Shown in pieces: positions 51,974 through 61,101 of a stretch of DNA of 64,000 bases. The stretch's first letter is position 1. Each line of letters opens with the position of its first letter. Source of the DNA: Pedobacter cryophilus. Its GTDB lineage: Bacteria; Bacteroidota; Bacteroidia; Sphingobacteriales; Sphingobacteriaceae. The notes beneath the pieces were generated by a model. That model had not been told where the DNA came from. It did not search any database and worked only from the letters and a program-made list of their open reading frames with translations. The stretch is from NCBI RefSeq assembly GCF_005116455.1, contig NZ_SWBP01000009.1, forward strand, positions 1 through 64,000, written 5' to 3'. The position numbers and the translations under genes are program-made.

Positions 51974-53098
51974 TTGATTATTTACATACAATACACCTTA
52001 TTTTTTCTTTTCCAGCTTTGTTTTATTATTCAGCTTTATTACCTTTTGGTAATTCAGAAAAAATTCTCTTCTTATAAGCCCTTAGAGAATAATCTTGCGG
52101 AGGCAACCTTCCCTGTATCTGTAATAATTTGCGCTAGAAACGAGGCTAAAAATTTGCAACAATATTTACCTTTTGTTTTAGAGCAAAAATACCCTGATTT
52201 TGAAGTAATCGTAGTAAACGACTGTTCATCAGATGGGAGTGATGATGTTTTAAGGGTTTTTCAAGGTAAATACCCTCATTTAAAAGTAGTGAAGATAGAA
52301 GAGCATCCACGTTATAAAACAGCTAAAAAGTTTGCCGTTACTTTAGGAATTAAGGCCGCAAGCAATGAAATTTTAGTATTTACTGATGCTGATTGTAAAC
52401 CCGATTCAGAAAATTGGCTATCATTAATAGCTGTAAACTATATCAATCCAGCTACAGAAATTGTGTTAGGATATTCACCATACTTACATAAAAGTGGCGT
52501 ATTAAATAAATTGATAAGGTATGAAACTTTTCAAACGGCTATTAATTACTTTTCTTTTGCCTTAAATGGGATGCCTTATATGGGTGTCGGAAGAAACTTA
52601 TCGTATAAAAAATCATTATTTTTTAAAGGAAAAGGTTTTGCGTCTCACATGCACATTCCATCTGGTGATGATGATTTATTTGTCAACCAAAATTCAACAT
52701 CGGCAAATACAGAATTAGAAATTAGACCTGAGTCTCATGTTTGGAGCGAGCCAAAGCTTACTTGGAAATCTTATTGGAATCAGAAATTGAGACACATGGG
52801 CGCAGGGAGTTTATATAAAAAGCAGCATCAGTTTAATTTAGGGTTACAAGCCATATCGTCTGTAGGGTTTTATTTGTTGTTAATTATTTGCCTAAGCTTA
52901 AAAATAGAGCTTATTGCTTTGGGAAGTATCTTTTTTTTAAGATTTTTAGCTCAATTGTACACTTATTATAAACCAATGGTGAGCTTAAGAAATAAAGATT
53001 TACGATGGTGGTTCATATTGTTAGATCCTTTTTACTATATTTATTTAACAGCCTTAAGTTTTGCAGGCTTTTTTAGAAAGAAAACAACATGGAAGTAA
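51974..53098 (+). CDS. Glycosyltransferase family 2, membrane-bound
   Basis: Protein of 374 residues: one N-terminal membrane helix (about 1-25), a GT-A domain (about 45-270) with VSVIICARNEAKNL, VVNDCSSDGSDD and the metal-binding FTDADCKPD (DxD-like), then two or three C-terminal helices. It would add sugars to a lipid-linked or surface glycan. The start is TTG at 51974; no ATG lies in frame before the conserved part. Upstream TTTG-N18-GAAATTTG (51926-51955) is a plausible promoter. It overlaps the sigma factor gene by ten bases. Confidence 0.88.
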   Translation: MIIYIQYTLFFLFQLCFIIQLYYLLVIQKKFSSYKPLENNLAEATFPVSVIICARNEAKNLQQYLPFVLEQKYPDFEVIVVNDCSSDGSDDVLRVFQGKYPHLKVVKIEEHPRYKTAKKFAVTLGIKAASNEILVFTDADCKPDSENWLSLIAVNYINPATEIVLGYSPYLHKSGVLNKLIRYETFQTAINYFSFALNGMPYMGVGRNLSYKKSLFFKGKGFASHMHIPSGDDDLFVNQNSTSANTELEIRPESHVWSEPKLTWKSYWNQKLRHMGAGSLYKKQHQFNLGLQAISSVGFYLLLIICLSLKIELIALGSIFFLRFLAQLYTYYKPMVSLRNKDLRWWFILLDPFYYIYLTALSFAGFFRKKTTWK

Positions 53099-53703
53099 AT
53101 CCAAATTTTTCTGATAATGCTAAAAACGACTTTACTCTTGTAGAAAGGGCAAAAGAGGGTGATCAAAGAGCTTACGCAGATTTAATGCAGCGCTATAAAG
53201 ATTCTATCTTTTTTATGGTGTTAAAGATGGTAAACAACAAGGATGATGCAATGGATATTACCGTTACAACCTTTGCCAAAGCTTTTGAAAATTTAGAAAA
53301 ATACCGCCCTGATTATGCTTTTAGCACATGGTTGTTTAGAATTGCTACCAATGGAAGTATAGATTTTATTCGTAAAAAGAAAATTCAAACTACTTCTATT
53401 CATGCCTTATCAGGAGATGGAGGCGAAGACAAAACATTTGAAATTAGGAGTGATGTTTTAAATCCCGAAGAAACCTCCATCAAAAAACAACAGACAGAGC
53501 AGTTAAAAGAAATTATAGATAAATTGCCGCTGCGTTATAAAACCCTAATTATTTTGAGATATTTTGATGAACTTTCTTACGAAGAAATTTCAGTACAATT
53601 AGATTTGCCTTTAGGCACTGTTAAAGCTCAATTGTTTAGAGGACGAGATTTATTACACAACATACTTAACCGTAGAAAGAAAAGCCTTAAAAGTGACTTC
53701 TAA
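53089..53703 (+). CDS. RNA polymerase sigma factor, ECF type
   Basis: Protein of 204 residues with region 2 (about 18-90, including LMQRYKDSIFFMVLKMVNN and FSTWLFRIATNGSIDFIRKK) and region 4 (about 145-200, LRYFDELSYEEISVQLDLPL with the helix-turn-helix GTVKAQLFRGRDLLHN). No anti-sigma gene is adjacent, and the gene is nested in an operon with GT2 and rsmG by short overlaps, so its regulation is probably not of the usual FecI/FecR kind. Promoter targets unknown. Confidence 0.93.
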   Translation: MEVNPNFSDNAKNDFTLVERAKEGDQRAYADLMQRYKDSIFFMVLKMVNNKDDAMDITVTTFAKAFENLEKYRPDYAFSTWLFRIATNGSIDFIRKKKIQTTSIHALSGDGGEDKTFEIRSDVLNPEETSIKKQQTEQLKEIIDKLPLRYKTLIILRYFDELSYEEISVQLDLPLGTVKAQLFRGRDLLHNILNRRKKSLKSDF

Positions 53704-54325
53704 TATCATACAAAAATATTTTCAAGATCTTAATCCTACACAGATTAAGCAATTCGACCAACTTTTTGAACTTTATCAAAATTGGAATGCTCAAATCAAT
53801 GTAATCAGTAGAAAAGATATTGATGAACTTTATGAAAGGCATATTTTACATTCTTTAGGGATAGCAAAAGTTTGTCAGTTTTTACCCGGCACTCAGGTGT
53901 TAGATGTGGGTACCGGGGGCGGTTTTCCAGGTATTCCTTTAGCTATTTTATTTCCAGAGACACAATTTTTATTGGTTGATGCTATTGGAAAAAAAATTAA
54001 AGTAGTAAATGAGGTTGCGCAAGCTATTGGGCTTAAAAATTTAACGGCAAAGCACAGCAGAGCCGAGCAAATTCATCAGAATTTTGATTTTATTGTTTCT
54101 AGGGCGGTTACTCAGCTTAAAGATTTTTATCCTTGGGTGAAAGGTAAATTCAAGAAAGAAAGTAAGCATACGCTTCCTAACGGGGTACTTTATCTAAAAG
54201 GAGGAGACTTAAAGGAAGAACTCAACGCATCACAACTAAAAAATATCAAATTATATTCTTTGTCAGATTATTTTACGGAAGAATTTTTTCAAACCAAATT
54301 TGTTGTTTATTTTCCTGCTCAATAA
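53693..54325 (+). CDS. rsmG: 16S rRNA (guanine(527)-N(7))-methyltransferase
   Basis: SAM-dependent methyltransferase of 210 residues that modifies G527 of 16S rRNA in the 530 loop. The SAM site is VLDVGTGGGFPGIPLAILFP (about 69-88); FIVSRAVTQLKDFYPW holds the conserved SRAV motif. The start is GTG at 53693, inside the end of the sigma factor gene (11-base overlap), which implies translational coupling. Confidence 0.95.
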   Translation: MTSNIIQKYFQDLNPTQIKQFDQLFELYQNWNAQINVISRKDIDELYERHILHSLGIAKVCQFLPGTQVLDVGTGGGFPGIPLAILFPETQFLLVDAIGKKIKVVNEVAQAIGLKNLTAKHSRAEQIHQNFDFIVSRAVTQLKDFYPWVKGKFKKESKHTLPNGVLYLKGGDLKEELNASQLKNIKLYSLSDYFTEEFFQTKFVVYFPAQ

Positions 54326-54420
54326 CCATTTAGCTTGCAAAATAGAGAATATAATATGTTGCATTGCACAGTCATTTTGCCTTAATAATTATTTGTTTCT
54401 ACCTAAAACATTAAATAAGT

Positions 54421-55509
54421 ATGCTGCATGAAATAGCGCTCACCATGATTAAAGGAATTGGTGGAATAACCATTAAATCTTTAATTAGCTATTGTGGTAA
54501 TGCCGAAGAGGTTTTTAAATCAAAAAAGAATCAATTAGAAAAAATCCCAGGAATTGGCGGTGTAACAGCAGAAGCTATTATTAAGCATAAAACTTTTGAG
54601 CGGGCAGAAAAGGAACTCAATTTTATTGAAAAGTATAAAATTGAACCTCTTTTTATTACTTCCAATAATTATCCTAAAAGACTAAGAAATTGCTACGATG
54701 CGCCTGCATTGTTATATTTTAAGGGAAACACAAATCTTAATAATCAAAAGATAGTAGCCATTGTTGGAACCAGAAATGCCACTAATTACGGTAAAGCTTT
54801 TTGTGATAAACTAGTAGAAGGTTTACAAAGACATGGTTTATTGGTAGTAAGTGGTTTAGCCTACGGAATTGATATTGCAGCACATAAAGCGGCTTTAAAT
54901 CAAAAAATGGCAACAGTTGGGGTTTTAGGGCATGGTTTAGATAGAATTTACCCAGCTTTGCATAGACCATTTGCAGAGAAAATGCTAGCACAAGGCGGCT
55001 TGCTTACAGAGTTTCCTTCAGAAACCAATCCAGATAGGTCTAATTTTCCAAAAAGGAATAGAATTATTGCAGGTATGGCTGATGCCACAATTGTAATTGA
55101 AGCAACCAGAAAAGGTGGGGCATTAATTACTGCCGAAATTGCCAATTCTTACAATAAAGATGTTTTTGCAGTGCCAGGGAGAGTAGATGACGAGTTTTCT
55201 GACGGTTGTAATTTTTTAATTAAAACTAACAGGGCGCAACTTTTAACAAGAGTAGAAGATATAGAATACATTATGGGTTGGATGGATGACAAGCTAATCA
55301 CCCAAAAAATAGAACCTCAACTTTTATTAGATTTAAGTACTGAAGATCTAAAAATTGTGAATTTAATTAAAGAGAATGGTAGTATTCCTATTGATGATTT
55401 GCAGTTTAAAATGAATATTCCACAAAGTAAATTAGCAATGGCTTTACTTAATTTAGAGATGCAATCTGTAATTGTTGCTTTGCCGGGTAAAGTTTATAGA
55501 TTAAACTAA
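54421..55509 (+). CDS. dprA: DNA-processing protein DprA
   Basis: Protein of 362 residues that loads RecA on incoming single-stranded DNA during natural transformation. A helix-hairpin-helix region (about 5-60, KIPGIGGVTAEAI) precedes the Rossmann-like core with VAIVGTRNATNYG, VSGLAYGIDIAAHKAAL, TVGVLGHGLD and the KRNRIIAGM segment; a small winged-helix domain (about 300-360) ends it. Complete. It stands alone 95 bases after rsmG. Other competence genes are not in the window. Confidence 0.94.
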   Translation: MLHEIALTMIKGIGGITIKSLISYCGNAEEVFKSKKNQLEKIPGIGGVTAEAIIKHKTFERAEKELNFIEKYKIEPLFITSNNYPKRLRNCYDAPALLYFKGNTNLNNQKIVAIVGTRNATNYGKAFCDKLVEGLQRHGLLVVSGLAYGIDIAAHKAALNQKMATVGVLGHGLDRIYPALHRPFAEKMLAQGGLLTEFPSETNPDRSNFPKRNRIIAGMADATIVIEATRKGGALITAEIANSYNKDVFAVPGRVDDEFSDGCNFLIKTNRAQLLTRVEDIEYIMGWMDDKLITQKIEPQLLLDLSTEDLKIVNLIKENGSIPIDDLQFKMNIPQSKLAMALLNLEMQSVIVALPGKVYRLN

Positions 55510-55520
55510 TAAACAAAAAT

Positions 55521-56024
55521 TTAAACCATTTCTGAGTTTTTTGGGAAATCAAAGAAAACCACTTCTCCGGTATTTTTACTCACCATTTTCCAATCGTCAA
55601 AAGGAAAAGTAATTAAAACCATTCCGCAAGTAGGGATATTAAAAATATCTGCATCGGTTAAATAAACAGCTAAATCTGTAATGCCATTATTGTGACCAAA
55701 CAAAGTCGCAACATTTGTTTCTTGATCAAAATTATTTACAATTTTTAGTAAAGTATCGCAAGAAGCATCATAAATGGAAGAATTAAGCTGTATTTTTTCT
55801 ACAGCAATATCTAATTCTTTCGCTATTAATTTTGCTGTGGAAATTGCTCTATTTGCTGGACTAGAAACTATATAATCAGGTACGAAATCTCTTTTCTTGA
55901 GTTTAATACCCATTATGGGTGCGTTTTTTTTGCCTCTATCATTTAAAGGTCTATTAAAATCAGAAATTGAAGAAGTACTCCAATCAGATTTTGCGTGGCG
56001 AACAATCAGAAGTTTTTTATTCAT
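55521..56024 (-). CDS. SixA-like histidine phosphatase
   Basis: Protein of 167 residues of the histidine phosphatase (phosphoglycerate mutase-like) fold: the nucleophile histidine is in LLIVRHAKSDWS, followed by SSPANRAISTAKLI and the second catalytic histidine in ATLFGHNNGI. SixA dephosphorylates phosphohistidine on Hpt-type proteins or PTS components; the substrate here is unknown. It overlaps the upstream GT9 gene by eight bases, ending the polX-GT9-sixA operon. Confidence 0.88.
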   Translation of the reverse strand: MNKKLLIVRHAKSDWSTSSISDFNRPLNDRGKKNAPIMGIKLKKRDFVPDYIVSSPANRAISTAKLIAKELDIAVEKIQLNSSIYDASCDTLLKIVNNFDQETNVATLFGHNNGITDLAVYLTDADIFNIPTCGMVLITFPFDDWKMVSKNTGEVVFFDFPKNSEMV

Positions 56025-57003
56025 GAATTATAAAATTTACGATTTTCTCCAGTTCTATGGTTTTCATACAATTAAAATGTTTTTTTGGACAAGCCGATAA
56101 ACCAAATTTAGAACATGGCCTACAGCTTAGCTCTACTCCAGCTTCGTAATGATGATCAACTTGATAGGGTTGCACACCCAGTAATTCAGGAACTGTGCTT
56201 CCCCAAATAGTAACTAGTTTTTTATTAAATGCTTCGGCAATATGAGTTAATCCTGTATCAAAACCTATTACGTGGGCTGCATTTTTAACTATCGTAACAG
56301 AATCGTTAAGATTTATTTTCCCAACCATATTCACCGTTTTATCAATAGTTGCCTGGTGAATAGCATTGGCATTGTCTTCTACATCTTTTCCTCCTAACAA
56401 AATAACAGGTAAATTTAGTTGTTCACAAAGTTCAATTACCTTGTTATTAGGCATTCTTTTGGTGAAATGAGTGGCTCCAATAACAAAAGCAATATATGGC
56501 TTATTATAATAGTGCGGAAGTATTTTTTCTATGGATAAAGCGTCAGCAGGTAAAAAATAATCAATAGCTTTTGCATCATTTTTAATTCCTAAAAAGGCAA
56601 CTGTTTTTAGATAACGATCAACCAAATGATCAGGCTTTATTAAATTGATTTTCCACTTAATAGCCAACCATTTTTTTAAACGCTCTTTTTTATAGGTTGA
56701 TGATTTTACACCCAACTGCGTTTTAACCAAAAGAGATCTTAAACTGTTGTGTAAATCAATCACAATGTCAAATTGCTCTTTTTTTAAAGCGCTAATGGTA
56801 TCAGCAAGTTTGGGTTGTAATAAATGGAGCTGATCTAAGTATGGATTGTTGTCTAATAAAAATTTAAAGGAAGGTTTGGTGAGGTAATGAATCTCTACAT
56901 TTTCTAACTGATTTTTTAGGCATCTAATTACCGGAGAGGTATAAATAATATCTCCCATAGAGCTAAAGCGGATAATCAGTATTTTTAGTCCTTTAGTTTT
57001 CAA
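56017..57003 (-). CDS. Glycosyltransferase family 9 (heptosyltransferase-like)
   Basis: GT-B-fold protein of 328 residues related to ADP-heptose:LPS heptosyltransferases. It begins ILIIRFSSMGDIIYTSPVIR, with VIGFDTGLTHIAEAFNKKLV and WGSTVP in the C-terminal half and a cysteine-rich tail (SCRPCSKFGLSACPKK). Likely adds a sugar to the LPS core. The start is TTG at 57003, overlapping the polX stop as TTGA; the first ATG would cut into the first strand, so TTG is well supported. Confidence 0.9.
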   Translation of the reverse strand: MKTKGLKILIIRFSSMGDIIYTSPVIRCLKNQLENVEIHYLTKPSFKFLLDNNPYLDQLHLLQPKLADTISALKKEQFDIVIDLHNSLRSLLVKTQLGVKSSTYKKERLKKWLAIKWKINLIKPDHLVDRYLKTVAFLGIKNDAKAIDYFLPADALSIEKILPHYYNKPYIAFVIGATHFTKRMPNNKVIELCEQLNLPVILLGGKDVEDNANAIHQATIDKTVNMVGKINLNDSVTIVKNAAHVIGFDTGLTHIAEAFNKKLVTIWGSTVPELLGVQPYQVDHHYEAGVELSCRPCSKFGLSACPKKHFNCMKTIELEKIVNFIIHE

Positions 57004-58694
57004 ATTTTTATTGTTGATTTTCTTTCTTCAAAGAAAGTATTAATTTGAGGAAGAGAAAATGAGTTTAAACATTTTTGAGGATATAAACCACCTTTTCTTG
57101 CAACATTAATTCCGTATTGCATGTCTAAAAAACCTTCGTTTCTATGCGCATCCGGATTAATAGATAATAAAACACCCTGCTCTAATGCGTATTGATGCCA
57201 TCTCCAATCTAAATCTAAGCGCAAAGGGTTGGCGTTAATTTCTATCACCACGTGGTTTGCAGCACAAGCATCAATAATTTTTTTAAAGTCTAAAGGGTAG
57301 CCACTTCTACTTAATAATAACCTACCGGTTGGATGACCTAAAATAGTAGTGTATGGATTTTCTATGGCTCTAATTAACCTTTGCGTCGCTTTTTCTTCAT
57401 CCATTTTTAAATTAGAATGAACAGATGCCACCACAAAATCAAATTTTTTGAGAATTTCATCAGGATAATCTAAACTGCCATCACCTAAAATATCAGATTC
57501 AATACCTTTAAAAATTTTAAAAGGAGCCAGTTTTTTGTTTAAGTAATCTATTTCTTCTTGTTGTTGTAAAACTCTTTCAATGCTTAATCCATTGGCATAA
57601 ACAGCTGTTTTAGAATGGTCACACATGCCCAAATAGCTCAAAGCTAAAGTATCACGACAGTAAATGGCCATTTCTTCTATTTTGTGAACACCATCACTCC
57701 AAGTGCTGTGGTTATGTAAAGTCCCTTTTAAATCTTCAAATTTAATGAGTTCCTTAATTTCATATTTTAAAGCTTTTTCTATTTCATTTCCGTCTTCTCT
57801 TAGCTCGGGGGCAATAAAATCCATTTTGGCCGCTGCATAAATCTCACCTTCAGAAGTAAAAATTTGATTAGGTTTTAGATAAGCTTTTACTTTTTCTACA
57901 TGGGTTGCACAGCCGGTGGTTTCAAATAATTTTAACCCAGCTTCCGCCGATGTCGCACTCCAAAGTTTAATGTTAATCCCGTTAAGGTCTTTTAAATGTA
58001 GGTGTGTTTCATCTTGATAAATGATTTGGAACTGCTCAGTTTCAAAGAGATTTTTTGATAGGATAGAAGCATCATCAGAAATAAATAAATACTCTAATTC
58101 TTCAATAATTTCACATTTTCTTCTAAATGCACCTGTTAATACAATCTTTAAATCAGGATCTATTTTTTGAAGCGTTTGTGTAAATTCTTGAAGATAACTT
58201 TCGGCTAATTTCTCAATTTTAGCGTAAAGAAACCTTCCGGCATTAGCCATTTTAAATTCAATAGCTTTTTTAATTTCTTCCTGAGTTTTTAAACCAAAAC
58301 CTTTAGCTTCAATTAAACGATTTTCATTACAAGCATAATAAAGTTCTCCAAGGTTTTCAATACCTAGGAAGTTCCAAATGACTTCAATTTTTTTGGGTCC
58401 TAAACCTTTAATCGATAGCATTTCTACTACGCCAGCCGGTGTGTTAGAAATTAAATCTTCTATATCCTGAATAGTATTAGTTTGCAGTAATTCGGTAATT
58501 TTTGAAGCAATACTTTTTCCTATTCCATCAATTTTCTCAAGTTCTTCTTTGGTTTTATCTTTGAGCTTAAAAGGAAGTTTATCAACTTTAAAAGAAGCGT
58601 TAGTAATAGATTTTATTTTAAAAGAATTTTCCTGATGAAGTTCCATCAGTTGAGATAATAACTTAAGCGCTCTAGAAATTTCTTTATTCTCCAT
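57000..58694 (-). CDS. polX: PolX-like protein with HhH, degenerate polymerase and PHP domains
   Basis: Protein of 564 residues. N-terminal helix-hairpin-helix segments (about 45-130, GIGKSIASKI and GLGPKKIEVIW) are followed by a Pol-beta-like domain in which the usual GSFRRG...DID active site reads TGAFRRKCEIIEELEYL, so both palm aspartates are replaced by glutamates. The C-terminal PHP phosphoesterase (about 330-560) is complete in its metal ligands: LHNHSTWSDG, MCDHS, GIESDIL, VASVHS, ILGHPTG and NPDAHR. It may act only as a DNA-end exonuclease or phosphoesterase. First gene of a three-gene operon. Confidence 0.87.
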   Translation of the reverse strand: MENKEISRALKLLSQLMELHQENSFKIKSITNASFKVDKLPFKLKDKTKEELEKIDGIGKSIASKITELLQTNTIQDIEDLISNTPAGVVEMLSIKGLGPKKIEVIWNFLGIENLGELYYACNENRLIEAKGFGLKTQEEIKKAIEFKMANAGRFLYAKIEKLAESYLQEFTQTLQKIDPDLKIVLTGAFRRKCEIIEELEYLFISDDASILSKNLFETEQFQIIYQDETHLHLKDLNGINIKLWSATSAEAGLKLFETTGCATHVEKVKAYLKPNQIFTSEGEIYAAAKMDFIAPELREDGNEIEKALKYEIKELIKFEDLKGTLHNHSTWSDGVHKIEEMAIYCRDTLALSYLGMCDHSKTAVYANGLSIERVLQQQEEIDYLNKKLAPFKIFKGIESDILGDGSLDYPDEILKKFDFVVASVHSNLKMDEEKATQRLIRAIENPYTTILGHPTGRLLLSRSGYPLDFKKIIDACAANHVVIEINANPLRLDLDWRWHQYALEQGVLLSINPDAHRNEGFLDMQYGINVARKGGLYPQKCLNSFSLPQINTFFEERKSTIKI

Positions 58695-58724
58695 TAATTA
58701 AATTTTGATGCAATTATAAAATAA

Positions 58725-58752
58725 AAGCCCACTGATATTGGTCAGTGGGCTT
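58725..58752 (-). terminator. Terminator of sppA
   Basis: AAGCCCACTGA and TCAGTGGGCTT form a perfect 11-base stem with a six-base loop; on the reverse strand TTTTATTTTAT follows. Confidence 0.88.
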
Positions 58753-58769
58753 CAAAAATAAATTTTTAT

Positions 58770-60530
58770 TTATTGAATAGTAATTTCATAAGGCAACCTA
58801 GCTTGCATGCCTTTCATATTTACCACTTCTTTTATTTTTTGATAATAAGGATAACTTACACCTAATTCTTGCTTTATCATGTAAGTTTTAATTTTATCTT
58901 CAGAATCACTTAACAAACCAAAAAAGCCTTCTTTAATTTCTGGATAGTTTACAATTTTATATTCTTTAAGTTTTGCTTTTTTTGCAGCAGCGGCAATAGC
59001 ATCTTCTAAATGCCCAAGTTTATCAACTAATTTAAGTTTAATAGCTTGTTCTCCTGTCCAAACTCGCCCTTGTCCTATGCTATCTACATAAGCCTCAGAA
59101 ACATGCCTTCCATCAGCTACTCTTTTGATAAAATCTTGATAAGTTCTATTTACTTCTCTTTGTAAAATCATTTTTTCGGCATCTGTCAAGGGACGAGAAA
59201 TATCACCTAAATCTGCAAATTGACCAGTTTTTACGCCATCAAAAGTTACTCCGAGTTTGTTATTTAAAAAGCCTTGCATATTTGGGATGATGGCAAAAAC
59301 ACCAATAGATCCGGTAATGGTATTAGGCTCTGCATAAATAGCATCAGCGGCACAAGCAATGTAATATCCTCCAGATGCAGCATAATCTCCCATTGATACT
59401 ATTACTGGTTTAGCCTTTTTAGTCAACAAAACTTCTCTCCAAATTACGTCAGAAGCTAAAGAACTTCCTCCAGGGCTGTTTACTCTTAAAACCACAGCCT
59501 TCACTTTATCATCTAACCTTGCTTTTCTTAATGCTTTAGAAATTCCTTCAGACCCAATGCTATTTTCATCACCTTCACCGCCATTAATTTCTCCGTTGGC
59601 ATAAATAACAGCAATTCTATCAGAAGCGGTGCTTATATTTTTAATGGTTTTGGCGTATTCAGTAATGGTTACCGTTTTTAAGTTTTTTGCTTTGGCAATG
59701 CCTGTTTTTCCCTTTAATTCATCTAAAACTTCATCCTTGTATTTTAGGGCATCAATTAACTTATATCTTAATGCGTCTTGTGGAGATCTTGATTTTAAAC
59801 CATCGGTAATAGCTATAATTGAATCTTGTGGTATTTTGCGGCTATCAGCAATTTCTGCTGTAAAGTGATTATATAATGAGCCTAATAAAGCTTTAGTTTG
59901 AAAACGATTTTCATCGCTCATTTTTTCTAAAATAAAAGGTTCAACCGCACTTTTAAAGGTTCCAACTTTAATAATTTGGGCTTCAATACCCAACTTATCT
60001 AATGCTCCTTTGTAAAACATCACACTAGAACTAAAGCCTTTAAGCTCTAGCAACCCTTGTGGATTTAAATAAACTTTATTGGCTACAGAGGCTAAATAAT
60101 AAGCTCCTTGGGTGTAAACCTCGCTGTAAGCAATAATAAATTTACCCGATTTTTTGAAATCTAATAATGCAGTTCTAATTTCTTCAATGCTTGCAAAACC
60201 AGTCATCATATAACTTACATCAAGGTAAATCCCTTTAATATTAGTATCTGTTTTTGCGTTTTTAATGCTTTTTAAGATATCATCAAGACCTAAAACTTTT
60301 TCTCCTTTAAACGGTCCTAAATCTAAATTATCTAATGGATTAGAGGAACTGCGTTCTATAATTGGAAGGTTAAGATTTACATGAAGAATGGTGTTTTCAC
60401 TCACTTGAATAGTATCATTAGAGCTACTTACAATTGCTGTAACTCCAACTATAAAAATAACGAATAAAAGAATGGAGGAAAAAATAATACCTACCATTGA
60501 AGCGAAAACAAATTTAAAGAATTGTTTCAT
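58770..60530 (-). CDS. sppA: Signal peptide peptidase SppA, long (67 kDa) type
   Basis: Inner-membrane serine protease of 586 residues that degrades cleaved signal peptides. One N-terminal membrane helix (about 8-35) is followed by two ClpP-like repeats. The serine is in GDYAASGGYYIACAADA (second repeat, about residue 390), and the catalytic lysine lies in the first repeat as in the E. coli enzyme (YSEVYTQGAYYLAS region); RVNSPGGSSLASD is the conserved oxyanion loop. Normal length for the tandem form. It has its own promoter and terminator. Confidence 0.92.
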   Translation of the reverse strand: MKQFFKFVFASMVGIIFSSILLFVIFIVGVTAIVSSSNDTIQVSENTILHVNLNLPIIERSSSNPLDNLDLGPFKGEKVLGLDDILKSIKNAKTDTNIKGIYLDVSYMMTGFASIEEIRTALLDFKKSGKFIIAYSEVYTQGAYYLASVANKVYLNPQGLLELKGFSSSVMFYKGALDKLGIEAQIIKVGTFKSAVEPFILEKMSDENRFQTKALLGSLYNHFTAEIADSRKIPQDSIIAITDGLKSRSPQDALRYKLIDALKYKDEVLDELKGKTGIAKAKNLKTVTITEYAKTIKNISTASDRIAVIYANGEINGGEGDENSIGSEGISKALRKARLDDKVKAVVLRVNSPGGSSLASDVIWREVLLTKKAKPVIVSMGDYAASGGYYIACAADAIYAEPNTITGSIGVFAIIPNMQGFLNNKLGVTFDGVKTGQFADLGDISRPLTDAEKMILQREVNRTYQDFIKRVADGRHVSEAYVDSIGQGRVWTGEQAIKLKLVDKLGHLEDAIAAAAKKAKLKEYKIVNYPEIKEGFFGLLSDSEDKIKTYMIKQELGVSYPYYQKIKEVVNMKGMQARLPYEITIQ

Positions 60531-60562
60531 TTTGATCTATTTATATTTAAATATGCAAATTG

Positions 60563-60570
60563 CAAATATA
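60563..60570 (-). promoter_or_regulatory. -7 box of sppA
   Basis: Reverse-strand TATATTTG, an exact TAnnTTTG box, 32 bases before the sppA ATG. The -33 element is not clear. Confidence 0.5.
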
Positions 60571-60609
60571 ATTCTTAGAGAGTCATTAACAGTCATTGTT
60601 ACAACATTT

Positions 60610-61101
60610 ATGTGTCAGGTTTATTTGTTATTAGGAGGTAATTTAGGAGATAGAATCCAAAATATATCAAATGCGCTTCAAGCTATTAAAAATACAATAG
60701 GTGAAATTGAGGTAAAATCAGCTGTTTATGAAACAAAAGCTTGGGGCGTAGCACAGCAGCCAGATTATCTGAATTTGGTAGTTGTGGTAAAGACAGAATT
60801 GAAACCTTTAGAAATTTTAAATAAAACGCAACAAATTGAACAAGAATTAGGTAGAAAGAGAATGGAGAAGTGGGGGGCTAGAACAATGGATATTGATATT
60901 TTATTTTTTGATGATGAGGTTTTAAATACAGAAAGATTAACGATTCCTCATCCTTTAATTAATGTTCGTAGGTTTGTACTTTTGCCTCTTTTAGAAATTG
61001 CACCCAATTTTATCCACCCAATTTTTAAAGATTCAATTAAAAACCTATATTTAAAATGTGATGACAGACTAGTGGTGGAGAAATTAAATATCAATTTATG
61101 A
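60610..61101 (+). CDS. folK: 2-amino-4-hydroxy-6-hydroxymethyldihydropteridine diphosphokinase
   Basis: Folate-pathway enzyme of 163 residues that pyrophosphorylates the pterin before it joins p-aminobenzoate. From the ATG at 60610 it begins MCQVYLLLGGNLGDR; QQPDYLNLVVVV, ELGRKRMEKWGARTMDIDIL (ATP and metal binding) and TIPHPLI are all present. Longer starts are open in frame back to 60472 but overlap the sppA gene on the other strand. Its last four bases overlap the start of the Hpt gene. Confidence 0.93.
   Translation: MCQVYLLLGGNLGDRIQNISNALQAIKNTIGEIEVKSAVYETKAWGVAQQPDYLNLVVVVKTELKPLEILNKTQQIEQELGRKRMEKWGARTMDIDILFFDDEVLNTERLTIPHPLINVRRFVLLPLLEIAPNFIHPIFKDSIKNLYLKCDDRLVVEKLNINL

Noticed and set aside
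53089-53703. FecI/FecR-type iron or glycan signalling unit
   Set aside because: No anti-sigma or TonB-receptor gene adjoins the ECF sigma gene; it is embedded in an operon with GT2 and rsmG.
60472-60609. Longer folK start
   Set aside because: The extension overlaps sppA on the other strand and precedes the conserved first strand by 46 residues not found in the family.
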